Shown: piece after piece, positions 18,350 through 28,080 of the stretch
Numbering within the stretch: the first letter of the stretch is position 1
How the letters are laid out: every line of letters starts with the position of its first letter
Assembly: GCA_007692485.1 (NCBI GenBank)
Contig: REBY01000104.1
Span: 1-35,936 of the forward strand
Direction: 5' to 3'
Length of the DNA: 35,936 nucleotides
DNA from: Pseudomonadaceae bacterium
GTDB lineage: Bacteria > Pseudomonadota > Gammaproteobacteria > Pseudomonadales > Pseudomonadaceae
Translations under genes and position numbers: made by a program
Notes under the pieces: model-generated
Database searches by the model: none
What the model saw: the letters and a program-made list of their open reading frames with translations, nothing else
What the model was told of the DNA's origin: nothing

Positions 18350-20971
18350 CTATTGTTGCGCCAACCAGTCCGCGGCCTTGCTTAAGGCAGCATCCAGGGC
18401 GGCGACATCGGTACCGCCGCCCTGCGCCATATCCGGTCGACCACCACCCTTGCCACTCACCTCGCCCGCGGTGAAGCGGATCAGGTCTCCGGCTTTGACA
18501 CTGGCGGTCAAGTCCTTGGTCACCCCGGCGACCAGCACTACTTTGCCGTCGAGCTCACCGCCTAATAGCACCACGGCCGAGCCCAGCTTGTTTTTCAGCT
18601 GATCGATCAGTGCCAACAGGGCCTTGCCATCGAGGCCGTCGACACGCTTGATCAACGCCTTGAACTGACCGACTTGCTGTGCCTCAGCGGCCAAGTCGCT
18701 ACCGGCAGCGCTGGCTGCCTTGGCTTTCAGTTGCTCAACATCTTTTTCCAGTTGCCGGCTACGCTCAACCAACCCGGATAACTTGTCCAGCAGAGTATCG
18801 CGTGACCCTTTTACCAGTTGCGCAGCCTGACGCAACTGTTCTTCGGTTTGCGTCAGATAATCGAGAGCACCCTGCCCCGTCACGGCTTCAATACGACGCA
18901 CCCCCGCAGCAATACCGCCCTCACTGACGATCTTGAACAAACCAATGTCACCTGTCCGGCTGACATGCGTACCGCCACAGAGTTCGACCGAAAAGCCATC
19001 GCCCATGGTCAGCACGCGCACTGAACTGCCGTACTTCTCACCAAACAAGGCCATGGCACCTTTACGCTTGGCGGTGTCGATATCGGTAATTTCAATTTCC
19101 ACTGCCGAGTTCAGTCGAATCTGCTCGTTGACCCGCAGCTCCAATGCCCGCAACTGCTCTGCAGTGATCGCCTCAAAGTGACTGAAATCAAAGCGCAAAC
19201 GCTGACTGTCGACCAAAGAGCCTTTCTGGGTGACATGCTCACCGAGAACTTCACGCAAAGCGGCATGCAACAAATGGGTCGCCGAGTGGTTAAGCTTGGT
19301 CGCTTGACGTACGCTTGCATCAACCAAGGCCTTGAGGTCGGCGCCGACACTCAGGCTGCCCCTGGCAACCACGCCATGATGCAGATGCGCACCACCGGCT
19401 TTGGTGGTGTCGCGTACATCAAAGCGCACGCCAGCCCCTTCCAGATAGCCGTTATCACCAACCTGGCCGCCTGACTCGGCGTAAAAGGGTGTGCGGTCCA
19501 GCACAACAACACCCGACTCACCATCGGCCAGCAGATCAACCGGCTCACCATCGCGAAACAGAGCCACGATCTTGCCGCTGCCAGCGGTCTGTTCGTAACC
19601 CTCAAAGCGGGTTTCGGCATCGATCTTGACCAGGCTGTTGTAATCCAAGCCAAACTGACTGGCCGAACGGGCGCGCTCACGTTGCGCCTGCATGGCCGTC
19701 TCAAAACCGGCCTCATCCAGCGTCAGGCCCCGCTCACGGGCAATATCGCCCGTCAGATCCATTGGAAAGCCATAGGTGTCATACAGTTTGAACACCAGTT
19801 CACCGGGGATTTCCTTGCCCTGCAAGCCAGCCAGGTCCTGCTCAAGAATCTTCAGCCCCTGTTCCAGGGTCTTGGCAAACTGCTCTTCCTCGGATTTCAG
19901 CACCCGCTCGATATGCGCCTGCTGGGCCTTCAGCTCGGGAAAGGCAGTCCCCATCTCTGCTACCAGTGCGGCAACAATACGGTGAAAGAACAAACCACTG
20001 GCACCCAGCTTGTTACCATGCCGACAAGCGCGACGAATGATCCGGCGCAGTACATAACCACGTCCTTCATTGGACGGCAGTACGCCATCGGCAATCAGGA
20101 AGCCACAAGAACGAATATGATCGGCAACCACCTTCAGTGATGCAGCATCATCATTGGCGCAACCGATAGCTTGTGCAGCGGCCGCCAGCAAGTTCTGGAA
20201 CAGATCGATTTCGTAGTTGGCATGCACACCCTGCATGACCGCACTAATGCGCTCCAGACCCATACCGGTATCGACACTGGGCGCTGGCAGCGGGTTCATC
20301 TCGCCACTAGCGCTGCGATTGAACTGCATGAAAACAATATTCCAGATCTCGATATACCGGTCGCCGTCTTCTTCCGGGCTACCCGGCGGGCCACCCCAGA
20401 TATCAGCACCATGATCATAGAAAATTTCCGTGCAGGGTCCGCAAGGCCCGGTATCACCCATAGCCCAGAAGTTATCCGACGCGTAGGGTGCGCCTTTGTT
20501 ATCGCCAATACGCACCATGCGTTCTGCCGGCACCCCTACTTCCTGAGTCCAGATGTCATAGGCCTCATCGTCCGAGGCATAAACCGTTACCCAGAGCTTT
20601 TCCGGGTTCAGCCCCATCCAGTCCTTGCTGGTCAGGAAGGTCCAGGCATAGTTGATGGCATCGCGTTTGAAATAATCGCCGAAACTGAAGTTACCCAGCA
20701 TCTCGAAAAAGGTGTGATGCCGTGCGGTATAGCCAACATTCTCGAGATCATTGTGCTTGCCGCCGGCACGCACACATTTCTGGCTGCTCGCGGCACGCGT
20801 GTACGCACGCTGCTCAAGGCCGAGGAAAGAGTCCTTGAACTGATTCATGCCTGCATTGGTAAACAACAGGGTCGGGTCGTCGGCCGGAATCAGTGAGCTG
20901 GAGGCCACACGACTGTGTCCCTGTTGCTCAAAGAAACGGAGGAAGGCTTCACGGATTTCAGCGCTTTTCAT
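18350..20971 (-). CDS. alaS: Alanyl-tRNA synthetase
   Basis: [47 protein letters not shown]; start at 20971, the first 15 aa of the tracked ORF being upstream. C-terminal [14 protein letters not shown]. Confidence 0.97.
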   Translation of the reverse strand: MKSAEIREAFLRFFEQQGHSRVASSSLIPADDPTLLFTNAGMNQFKDSFLGLEQRAYTRAASSQKCVRAGGKHNDLENVGYTARHHTFFEMLGNFSFGDYFKRDAINYAWTFLTSKDWMGLNPEKLWVTVYASDDEAYDIWTQEVGVPAERMVRIGDNKGAPYASDNFWAMGDTGPCGPCTEIFYDHGADIWGGPPGSPEEDGDRYIEIWNIVFMQFNRSASGEMNPLPAPSVDTGMGLERISAVMQGVHANYEIDLFQNLLAAAAQAIGCANDDAASLKVVADHIRSCGFLIADGVLPSNEGRGYVLRRIIRRACRHGNKLGASGLFFHRIVAALVAEMGTAFPELKAQQAHIERVLKSEEEQFAKTLEQGLKILEQDLAGLQGKEIPGELVFKLYDTYGFPMDLTGDIARERGLTLDEAGFETAMQAQRERARSASQFGLDYNSLVKIDAETRFEGYEQTAGSGKIVALFRDGEPVDLLADGESGVVVLDRTPFYAESGGQVGDNGYLEGAGVRFDVRDTTKAGGAHLHHGVVARGSLSVGADLKALVDASVRQATKLNHSATHLLHAALREVLGEHVTQKGSLVDSQRLRFDFSHFEAITAEQLRALELRVNEQIRLNSAVEIEITDIDTAKRKGAMALFGEKYGSSVRVLTMGDGFSVELCGGTHVSRTGDIGLFKIVSEGGIAAGVRRIEAVTGQGALDYLTQTEEQLRQAAQLVKGSRDTLLDKLSGLVERSRQLEKDVEQLKAKAASAAGSDLAAEAQQVGQFKALIKRVDGLDGKALLALIDQLKNKLGSAVVLLGGELDGKVVLVAGVTKDLTASVKAGDLIRFTAGEVSGKGGGRPDMAQGGGTDVAALDAALSKAADWLAQQ

Positions 20972-20998
20972 AACTCCCCTACCACAGATAGTTGAACC

Positions 20999-21015
20999 TG
21001 CCTGAAAATCAGGCA
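20999..21015 (-). promoter_or_regulatory. Perfect hairpin at the predicted 5' end of the alaS transcript
   Basis: TGCCTGA-AAA-TCAGGCA, about 28 nt upstream of the alaS ATG and just downstream of a perfect minus-strand TATAAT at 21025-21030. Confidence 0.45.
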
Positions 21016-21121
21016 AAGGCGGGCATTATATAGACATTGCAGCAAGGTATGCACCAGCCCACAGGTTGAAACTGTCTATCAACCGGATAGACAAGGCAAG
21101 GATAGCAGGTGAGCGAAGGAG

Positions 21122-21661
21122 TTAAGGCGCCAGGACCTGCTCGATTGCCGTGCGTAGGGTGCTTGATTCTGGCGCGACCCGACTGGGGAAGCTGCCGACA
21201 ACCTGACCGTCGGCGTCCAGCAAGTATTTATGGAAATTCCAACGCGGAGCTTCACCTGCAGCACCGACCAGTTGGCGGTAGAAAGGGTGCGCGCCGGGGC
21301 CGGTCAGCGCCAATGGTTCGGTCATCTGAAAAGTAACGCCATAATTGACATAGCACACATCCGCGATGGCTTCTTGGTCACGCGCCTCTTGGCGAAAGTC
21401 ATTGGACGGCACACCGAGAATTGCCAGCCCCTGATCTGAATAGGTCTCATACAGTGCCTGCAGACCTTCAAATTGACCGGTATAACCGCAAAAACTGGCT
21501 GTATTCACCACCAACAAGGGCTTGCCTGCATAACGCTCGCAGAGGTTGACCTGATCATTGGAGCGCAGCGCCTGTACTTCATGCTGCAATATCTCCGGGC
21601 AATCAGCCATAGCATGACTGGCCAGCACCAGCACAACAAATCCCGCAAAGAACCGCTGCAT
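21122..21661 (-). CDS. Secreted/periplasmic glutathione peroxidase-like protein
   Basis: 179 aa; signal peptide MQRFFAGFVVLVLASHAMA, active-site region LLVVNTASFCGYTGQFEGLQALYETY, VPSNDF, WNFHKYLLDADG. Confidence 0.9.
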   Translation of the reverse strand: MQRFFAGFVVLVLASHAMADCPEILQHEVQALRSNDQVNLCERYAGKPLLVVNTASFCGYTGQFEGLQALYETYSDQGLAILGVPSNDFRQEARDQEAIADVCYVNYGVTFQMTEPLALTGPGAHPFYRQLVGAAGEAPRWNFHKYLLDADGQVVGSFPSRVAPESSTLRTAIEQVLAP

Positions 21662-21766
21662 GCGACTGCCCTCTAAAGATGAATATAATTAAGTATAGGA
21701 GCACAGCCGAACCACCACCACGTCAGGGCTGTATCGACTTATGTCGCCGAGCTTACGGCCGCTGAC

Positions 21767-22825
21767 TCAAGCTACCGGCCAAGCCGAGTCACCGGCATAA
21801 GGATCCGCCGCCGCAACAGGCGCCAGGGGCACTGCCCGGACCGGCATGCCGGCACGCAAGCGCAGGCGCTGAGCGGTCTCCTTGGCTACGATCAGGGTTC
21901 CAGCAGCGACACGGCCAGCCCCCACAGTCATCCGACAATCTGCTCGGCCGCGGTTGTGAATCAGATAATCCTGCGCCTGCTCTCCCGGTGTGCCGATAGC
22001 CAACAAGAGTACCTGGCTATCGCGAATCGAACGTACCTGCTGTACCGGCGCCTCCACGGTAGCGCCGCCATCGAAGATGTCGACGTAACCCTGATAACTG
22101 AAACCGTCCTCTTGTAACATGGCCAGCCCCGGTGCCGACTGGGGGTGCACCTGACCAATGGCCGCCCGTGCCGCCTCACTGAGAAAGCAGGCATAGAGTG
22201 GGAACTTGGGCATCATTTCAGCAATGAAGGCCTTGCTGCCAATCCCGGTGAGATAGTCGGCGCGCGCAAACTCCATTTTGAAGAAGTGTCGGCCAAGGCT
22301 GTCCCAGAACGGCGAACGACCTTGCGTATCGCTGAAGCCACGAATTTCGCAGATAGCGCGCGGGGCGAAATCAGCGGCAAACTCGGCCATAAACAGCAAG
22401 CGGGACTTGGATAATAAGCGGCCGGTTCGTGCTGTGCGGTGCGGTGGCGGCAAAAATAGTGAGCACAGCGCCGTGCTACCCGTCAGATCATTGACCAGAA
22501 ACAGGGTTGGATGCTGGCGATACACCTGCATTTCACTGCTGGCTGAAACCGTCAGGCCCATGCGGTAGCTGTACCAGGGTTCACGCAAACCGGCAGCCGC
22601 CAGCAACGCGCTGGTGCCGAGTACCTCACCCGCATCGTCTTCAAGCAAAAACAGATAATCCGCTTCAGCGGGCTCAGCCGCACCGGCAAAGCTGCGTGCC
22701 ACGCGCTGCAAGCGTTCAGCCAGGTGCTCCTTGTTGGCAGGTAGACTGGTCAGCCCAGTGCCGGCACGCTCGGCGAAGGCCAACAAGCCTGCCAGATCAT
22801 CCGGTGTTGCCGCGCGCACCAGCAT
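21767..22825 (-). CDS. aruG: Arginine N-succinyltransferase subunit beta (AruG)
   Basis: 352 aa; MLVRAATPDDLAGLLAFAERAGTGLTSLPANKEHL, SPFWDSLGRHFFKMEFARADYLTGIGSKAFIAEMMPKFPLY. Confidence 0.93.
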   Translation of the reverse strand: MLVRAATPDDLAGLLAFAERAGTGLTSLPANKEHLAERLQRVARSFAGAAEPAEADYLFLLEDDAGEVLGTSALLAAAGLREPWYSYRMGLTVSASSEMQVYRQHPTLFLVNDLTGSTALCSLFLPPPHRTARTGRLLSKSRLLFMAEFAADFAPRAICEIRGFSDTQGRSPFWDSLGRHFFKMEFARADYLTGIGSKAFIAEMMPKFPLYACFLSEAARAAIGQVHPQSAPGLAMLQEDGFSYQGYVDIFDGGATVEAPVQQVRSIRDSQVLLLAIGTPGEQAQDYLIHNRGRADCRMTVGAGRVAAGTLIVAKETAQRLRLRAGMPVRAVPLAPVAAADPYAGDSAWPVA

Positions 22826-22826
22826 C

Positions 22827-23849
22827 TCAGTTCACCTCCAACAGTCGTAGCGCGTCACCATTGCGCACCTTGAGCTGCTCTGCCTGTTTTGCGTTCAGGG
22901 TCAACATCTGTCCTGGTTGCCAATCCACGGCCAGTACACTGGCGCGGTAATCCGCCACCTGCTGATTACTGACTAGCCAGCGCTGACGGCCTGGCACCAC
23001 CTCGGCGACGACATCCGCGCAGGCAACCTGACCGCCGGCAACCGCGCGCAGGCTGTTACTGCGCGCATGCAGAATCGGGCCGCCGTCAAAAATATCCACG
23101 TAATTGTCGGTTTCAAAGCCCTGTTCAAGCAGTAGTTCAAACACGGCCTCAGAGGCCGGGTTTACCTGGCCAATCGCCTCTTGTGCGGCATCCGACAGCA
23201 TAGGGACATAAATCGGATACCCCGGCATCAGCTCAGCCAGAAAACTGCGGCCGCGGGTCAACCCGATCTGCTCGGCCTCACTGTAACTGACAGCAAAAAA
23301 GTGCCGGCCAACAGCATCCCAGAAAGGCGCATTCTGGCCATCACTGATACCAGCAATTTCCACCGCGACAGATTCTGCAAAGCGGTCCGGATGGCTGGCC
23401 ATAAAAGCCAGGCGCCCCAGTGCGTTCAGCGCCAACACCGAGGGATCCTGATCCGGCAGCTGATACAGCCCTGATAACAGGCTGTGCCCGGTCAGGTCAT
23501 GGCATAGGGATAACACATGGATACGGTTATGCAGGCCCAGTTCACGTGAAGCGTGCAAGAAGACTTCATTACGGAAGGTGTAGAACGGCTGGCTGAAGCC
23601 GGCCGCGGCCACAATACTGCTACAACCGACCAGTTGACCCGTGTCAGTATCTTCCAGCACAAAAAAGTAACGCTCTTCTCCACTGAAGGTCACGCCCTCA
23701 AGCATCGCCGCTTCGGAACCTTCAATCAGCTCCGCCAGGCGCTGCTCTGCTGCCGGGACAGCAGCCGTTCCCGCCTTGGTCGCTGTAACCAGGCGTTGGA
23801 TACGGCCCATATCCTGACGGCGACAAAGTCGTTGCAACAGCATGCGCAA
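22827..23849 (-). CDS. aruF: Arginine N-succinyltransferase subunit alpha (AruF)
   Basis: 340 aa; FFVLEDTDTGQLVGCSSIVAAAGFSQPFYTFRNEVFLHASRELGLHNRIHVLSLCHDLTGHSLL; paralogous to AruG. Confidence 0.92.
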   Translation of the reverse strand: MRMLLQRLCRRQDMGRIQRLVTATKAGTAAVPAAEQRLAELIEGSEAAMLEGVTFSGEERYFFVLEDTDTGQLVGCSSIVAAAGFSQPFYTFRNEVFLHASRELGLHNRIHVLSLCHDLTGHSLLSGLYQLPDQDPSVLALNALGRLAFMASHPDRFAESVAVEIAGISDGQNAPFWDAVGRHFFAVSYSEAEQIGLTRGRSFLAELMPGYPIYVPMLSDAAQEAIGQVNPASEAVFELLLEQGFETDNYVDIFDGGPILHARSNSLRAVAGGQVACADVVAEVVPGRQRWLVSNQQVADYRASVLAVDWQPGQMLTLNAKQAEQLKVRNGDALRLLEVN

Positions 23850-23856
23850 ATCCGCC

Positions 23857-25071
23857 TTAACCGGCCAGCTCGGCCAGCGCCTGATCCAGCCGCGCCAGCG
23901 CTTCAGTGATATCTGCCTGCGGTATCACCAGACTCGGCGCAATCCGCATAACATCCGGGCCCGCCTGCAGCACCAGTACGCCATGGCGCTCGGCAGTGGC
24001 TTGCACATCCTTGGCGCGACCTTGCCAGGCTTCGCTCAACACTGCACCCAACAGCAATCCCTGGCCGCGCACAGAGGCAAACACGCCATAGCGCTTTGCC
24101 AGCGCCATCAGTCCCTCGCGCAGTTGCTGCTCACGCTCGGCTACGCCCGCGAGCACCTCGGGTGTATTGACAATATCCAGCACCCGCTCCGCCACAGCGC
24201 AGCCCAGCGGATTGCCACCATAGGTGCTACCGTGGGTACCTACCTCCAGATGCCCTGCGACCTCTGCCGTGGCCAGCATGGCAGCAATCGGAAAACCGCC
24301 GCCGAGACTTTTCGCCGTCGTCAGGATATCTGGCAAGACCTCGCCTTGCATGTAGGCGTAGAGCTTGCCAGTGCGCCCCATACCGCTTTGCACCTCATCA
24401 AAAACCAGCAATGCTTGATGGGCATCACAGAGCTCGCGGGCAGCCTGCAAATAGGCCGGATCAGCCGGAATTACCCCGCCTTCACCCTGAATAGGCTCGA
24501 TAACAACGGCGCAGGTCCGCGTCGATACCGCCGCGCGCAACGCTTCAATGTCATTGAAAGGCACATGGGTAATACCCTGCAGCGCCGGACCAAAACCCTG
24601 AGAATATTTCGGCTGACCGCCGACGCTGACGGTAAACAGCGTCCGACCATGGAAGCTGTTGGTGCAAGCGATGATCTCATGCTTGTCCGCGCCATGCGTA
24701 TTATGCGCCCAGCGCCGAGCCAGCTTGAAAGCAGCCTCATTAGCTTCGGCCCCGGAGTTGGCAAAAAACACCTTGTCGGCAAAAGTCGCGGCCGCCAACT
24801 TGTGCGCCAGACGCAGCGCCGGCTCGTTGGTCAGAATATTCGACACGTGCCAGAGCAGGCCTGCCTGAGTCGTCAGGGCTTCAACCAGCTGCGGGTGTGC
24901 ATGACCCAACGCATTGACCGCAATGCCGCCAGCCAGGTCAATATATTCGCGGCCCTGTTGATCCCACAGGCGTGAGCCCTCACCGCGAACCGGAATCATC
25001 TGAACCGGCGCGTAGTTAGGCATCATGACCCGATCATAGTCCGACCGGCCGACCTGTATTGACTGCGACAT
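23857..25071 (-). CDS. aruC: Succinylornithine/acetylornithine aminotransferase (class III PLP)
   Basis: 404 aa; [77 protein letters not shown]. Confidence 0.94.
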   Translation of the reverse strand: MSQSIQVGRSDYDRVMMPNYAPVQMIPVRGEGSRLWDQQGREYIDLAGGIAVNALGHAHPQLVEALTTQAGLLWHVSNILTNEPALRLAHKLAAATFADKVFFANSGAEANEAAFKLARRWAHNTHGADKHEIIACTNSFHGRTLFTVSVGGQPKYSQGFGPALQGITHVPFNDIEALRAAVSTRTCAVVIEPIQGEGGVIPADPAYLQAARELCDAHQALLVFDEVQSGMGRTGKLYAYMQGEVLPDILTTAKSLGGGFPIAAMLATAEVAGHLEVGTHGSTYGGNPLGCAVAERVLDIVNTPEVLAGVAEREQQLREGLMALAKRYGVFASVRGQGLLLGAVLSEAWQGRAKDVQATAERHGVLVLQAGPDVMRIAPSLVIPQADITEALARLDQALAELAG

Positions 25072-25110
25072 TGCAAAGCTCTCCTCTAGCCACCTGAAGT
25101 GGACATTTAA

Positions 25111-26091
25111 TTAAACAGTAGCATCCTGCTGTTGCGCGCGCCGCCGATTACGGTCCTCGCGCGGGGTAATACCAAAGAAATTGCGGTACGCACTGGAAAA
25201 GTGCGGGCCCGAAGAAAATCCACAGGACAAGCCAATCTGAATGATTGACTTGCTGGTCTGCAGTAACATTTGCCGTGCCCGGTTAAGGCGCATCTCCAGA
25301 TAATACTGTGATGGCACGCTATCCAGATACTGGCGGAAGATACGTTCCAACTGCCGCCGCGACACACAGACATGATTGGCGATCTCGTCAGTGGTCAGCG
25401 GTTCTTCAATGTTGGCTTCCATCAAAATGACCGCCTGGGTCAGCTTCGGATGGCTACTGCCCAGCCGGTTGCGCAACGGCACTCGCTGTTTTTCGGTAGC
25501 ATCACGCGTGCGCTCCAGGGTCAAATCCTCGGCGACCAACGCAGCCAGATCCTGCCCCTGCTGTTCCACCAGATGGTTGAGAAACAGATCAACAGTGGCC
25601 TGCAAGCCACTACTGGTTACCCGTTTACGATCCTCAACAAATAACTGGCTGGTGGCCTCCACCGCCGGAAAGCGTTCACGAAACTCATCCAGCATGCGCC
25701 AATGCACGGCGCAGCGGCAGCCATCAAGCAGGCCGGTCATGGCCAGTGGAAATACGCCTGCTTCGATTGCGCCTAGCTCAACACCATCATGCAACCATTG
25801 ACGTAACAGAGGTGCCAGCCACACCGGTACCTGAGCAGGCAACTGATCAGTGTCTGCCACCAGCCACAGCGACGACAGCTCCTGCCTTAGCTCACGCAGG
25901 GGGTTGGCTGGCCACTGCAGGCCTTCCGGGGTCACTATGGGGTGTTCATCCAGAGTCAGGCAAGTGACTTGATAGCATTCGCGCTCAGCCAGGCGATTGG
26001 CCGAACGTAACACGGCCAGCGCGGGCATCAGCACGACAGGAGAGGCCCCCGGCCAGAGCAAGAATCCAACGTGCCGCAGCTCAGACGCCAT
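25111..26091 (-). CDS. argR: AraC-family transcriptional regulator ArgR (arginine-responsive, GATase1-like N-domain)
   Basis: MASELRHVGFLLWPGASPVVL...; C-terminal HTH TTDEIANHVCVSRRQLERIFRQYLDSVPSQYYLEMRLNRARQMLLQTSKSIIQIGLSCGFSSGPHFSSAYRNFFGITPREDR; directly upstream of aruC. Confidence 0.9.
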   Translation of the reverse strand: MASELRHVGFLLWPGASPVVLMPALAVLRSANRLAERECYQVTCLTLDEHPIVTPEGLQWPANPLRELRQELSSLWLVADTDQLPAQVPVWLAPLLRQWLHDGVELGAIEAGVFPLAMTGLLDGCRCAVHWRMLDEFRERFPAVEATSQLFVEDRKRVTSSGLQATVDLFLNHLVEQQGQDLAALVAEDLTLERTRDATEKQRVPLRNRLGSSHPKLTQAVILMEANIEEPLTTDEIANHVCVSRRQLERIFRQYLDSVPSQYYLEMRLNRARQMLLQTSKSIIQIGLSCGFSSGPHFSSAYRNFFGITPREDRNRRRAQQQDATV

Positions 26092-26207
26092 GCACCGCAC
26101 CTTTACATGCTTCCGCCCAGCCTGTCATGCCAACGCCCAACCCGATTTATCATCAAGTCGAACATTGTGCCACAAGGATGGCTTGGCAAAACAGCGCAAT
26201 TACGCCC

Positions 26208-27023
26208 TCAGGCGCGGCTCAGCCCGAGTTTCTTCTCAGCCAGGCGGGTCATTTCAGAATAAATGGCTTCCGGTTGTGACTGCTTCATAGCCCAGGCTTC
26301 ACGACCTTTTTCATGCGGCAGAATCATGAACTGCCCGGCAGCAGACTCGCGCACAATAGTAGCCGCCACGTCAGCCGCGCTGATGGGTGAGTTTTCCAGC
26401 AACTTGGCAATATCAGACTTGTCCTGCGAGCTTGGGCCACGGTAGGAATCGAGCAGGTTGGTCTGAAAAAAGGAGGGGCAAACCACACTGACTCCGACCC
26501 CGATCGGCTTCAATTCACACAATAGGGATTCAGACAGGGCAACTACGCCCGCCTTGGCCACATTGTAATTACTCATGCCCGGGGCCTGCATCAGCGCAGC
26601 CATCGAGGCAATATTGATCACATGGCCGCTTTTCTGCTCCTGCAACATCGGTATAAAGGCTTTGCATCCTTTAACCACGCCCATCAGGTTAATGCTGATC
26701 TGCCAGTCCCAGTCTTCCAGTGACAAGTCGCAGAACATGCCCCCGGACGCCACACCCGCATTATTGATCAACACATCAAGGCCACCAAACTGCTCTTCGC
26801 AGGCTTGCGCCAATGCCGCCAACTGACAGTAGTCACGCACATCGCAGCGCTGGACAAAACCTTCAGCACCCTTGGCGCGGATCAGCGCCAGCGTCTCTCT
26901 GGCACCTTCCTCGTTGATATCAGCCAAGGCCAGCTGGGCACCTGGCTGGGCGTAACACAACGCCAGCTCACGACCCAATCCACTCCCAGCACCCGTAATC
27001 ACCACCCGTTGAGCTTGCTGCAT
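26208..27023 (-). CDS. SDR-family NAD(P)-dependent oxidoreductase
   Basis: Start MQQAQRVVITGAGSGLGRELALCYAQPGAQLALADIN at 27023; TGxxxGxG, NNAGVASGG, YNVAK motifs. Upstream ORF extension is not credible. Confidence 0.92.
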   Translation of the reverse strand: MQQAQRVVITGAGSGLGRELALCYAQPGAQLALADINEEGARETLALIRAKGAEGFVQRCDVRDYCQLAALAQACEEQFGGLDVLINNAGVASGGMFCDLSLEDWDWQISINLMGVVKGCKAFIPMLQEQKSGHVINIASMAALMQAPGMSNYNVAKAGVVALSESLLCELKPIGVGVSVVCPSFFQTNLLDSYRGPSSQDKSDIAKLLENSPISAADVAATIVRESAAGQFMILPHEKGREAWAMKQSQPEAIYSEMTRLAEKKLGLSRA

Positions 27024-27050
27024 TGCTACCCCTGCCTGCTTTATCTGGTT

Positions 27051-27085
27051 AATTGATACGTTTTGTTTTTGTGTCTCTATCAATT
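27051..27085. repeat. Inverted repeat AATTGATA-N19-TATCAATT upstream of the SDR gene
   Basis: Perfect 8-bp arms at 27051-27058 and 27078-27085. Confidence 0.6.
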
Positions 27086-27162
27086 GACAATCAAAGTCTA
27101 GCGGCTGAATAACGCCCTGCGCAGCAAATCTGGACGTTATAAGTCTGGCGAATACGCTGCAC

Positions 27163-27786
27163 TCACGGCTTATCAGGGTTGCCGGTTTCGCGGGCGGCAA
27201 AGTGCGCCTGGTAGGTCTGCTCGCCCATAGCGCGAATCTGCCCCTCAATCAATCGCTCAAAGGGGCGCAGCAAGGGCGTGAAGTCACGACCCGGCTCGAG
27301 AAGCCCTAGGGCAACAACCCCGGCTTCAAGCGTCGATAAAGCGCCAGGACCGGGTGCCTTGCGCAGGCGGTACCGGCTTTGTTGGCCGGCTGGCAAGGCT
27401 ACCTGAGGCAACTGCTGCAAGGCCGGGTTGAGGTAATAGAGTTTGCGTGCTTTGCGCCAGGTGCCATCAAGCAACACCAGCCGGCGCGGGCGAGTGTCAT
27501 TGCCCACTTGCAACTCACCCGCATCCGGGCCAGGGAAGAGTAATTCGGTTCGGTAATCTGGATCTAACAGCCAACTGTCCCAGTCCGCCGGCAACTGCTC
27601 GCTTACCAGCAGGGTCGCCGTGTCCAAGCCCAAACAGAGCAAGCGCGCCGTATTCAAGGCATGGCCCTGTTCACTCGGATGCTGCACGACCAACAATTCG
27701 ATAGTCGCGGCCAGCGATGGAATTTCGCCGCACAAACAGTGACCCTGCGGGCGCTTGCAGCGAGGACAACGCGATCTTTTGCTCAT
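27163..27786 (-). CDS. DTW-domain protein (tRNA-uridine aminocarboxypropyltransferase, TapT/YfiP-like)
   Basis: 207 aa; CPRCKRPQGHCLCGEIP zinc-binding N-terminus, VQHPSEQGHALNTARLL, LLDGTWRKARKLYYLNP (DTW-type motif). Confidence 0.9.
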   Translation of the reverse strand: MSKRSRCPRCKRPQGHCLCGEIPSLAATIELLVVQHPSEQGHALNTARLLCLGLDTATLLVSEQLPADWDSWLLDPDYRTELLFPGPDAGELQVGNDTRPRRLVLLDGTWRKARKLYYLNPALQQLPQVALPAGQQSRYRLRKAPGPGALSTLEAGVVALGLLEPGRDFTPLLRPFERLIEGQIRAMGEQTYQAHFAARETGNPDKP

Positions 27787-27825
27787 ACCGATATGCTAAT
27801 CGATAGGCCGCTGGCGGTCATGAAC

Positions 27826-27858
27826 AAAAAAAGCGGTTCACCCAGTCGGGGAACCGCC
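27826..27858 (-). terminator. Strong Rho-independent terminator after the 40-aa ORF
   Basis: Minus strand GCGGTTC-CCC-GACT-GGG-T-GAACCGC-TTTTTTT. Confidence 0.88.
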
Positions 27859-27893
27859 AAAGGCCTTGCGAGCCATGCCTGGGAGAAAATCAA

Positions 27894-28016
27894 TCAGCCT
27901 TTTTTCTTGTCCGCTTTATGGCTGTCATTCCAAATGAAGTAGCCGACGCCGCCCAGAAAGGCGACCATCAGGCCTACAGTGAGAATGCCGGCAACGACGA
28001 CTGTGTCCATGTACAT
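27894..28016 (-). CDS. 40-aa single-TM peptide resembling CcoM (accessory subunit of cbb3 cytochrome oxidase); not in the ORF track
   Basis: Translation MYMDTVVVAGILTVGLMVAFLGGVGYFIWNDSHKADKKKG*; GGAG Shine-Dalgarno 8 nt upstream of the ATG; one TM helix with lysine-rich tail. Confidence 0.75.
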   Translation of the reverse strand: MYMDTVVVAGILTVGLMVAFLGGVGYFIWNDSHKADKKKG

Positions 28017-28080
28017 GATGATGACTCCTCTGGGTCAGTAAGCAATGACTACAGAGTACCCACAGTCGACGGCGGGTTTA

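Larger units (their letters stand above)
27826..28046 (-). ncRNA. Putative PhrS-like ANR-dependent small transcript (about 220 nt) containing a small ORF
   Basis: Predicted start from class II spacing of the ANR box (28081-28094), predicted end at the terminator; position beside two small hypotheticals and rapA resembles P. aeruginosa phrS (recalled synteny). Confidence 0.5.

Noticed and set aside
20171-20896. 241-aa plus-strand ORF antisense to alaS
   Set aside because: Shadow ORF entirely within alaS; no family resemblance.
23842-24975. 377-aa plus-strand ORF antisense to aruC
   Set aside because: Low-complexity H/Q/R-rich shadow translation opposite a well-supported aminotransferase gene.
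26092-26207. Possible ArgR half-sites (TGTTCGACTTGATGATAA-like) upstream of argR
   Set aside because: Match to the TGTCGC-N8-AA pattern is too weak to call by eye; needs a position weight matrix.
27024-27248. N-terminal extension of the SDR ORF
   Set aside because: Extension overlaps the DTW gene and lacks SDR features; the canonical start precedes VVITGAGSGLG at 27023.
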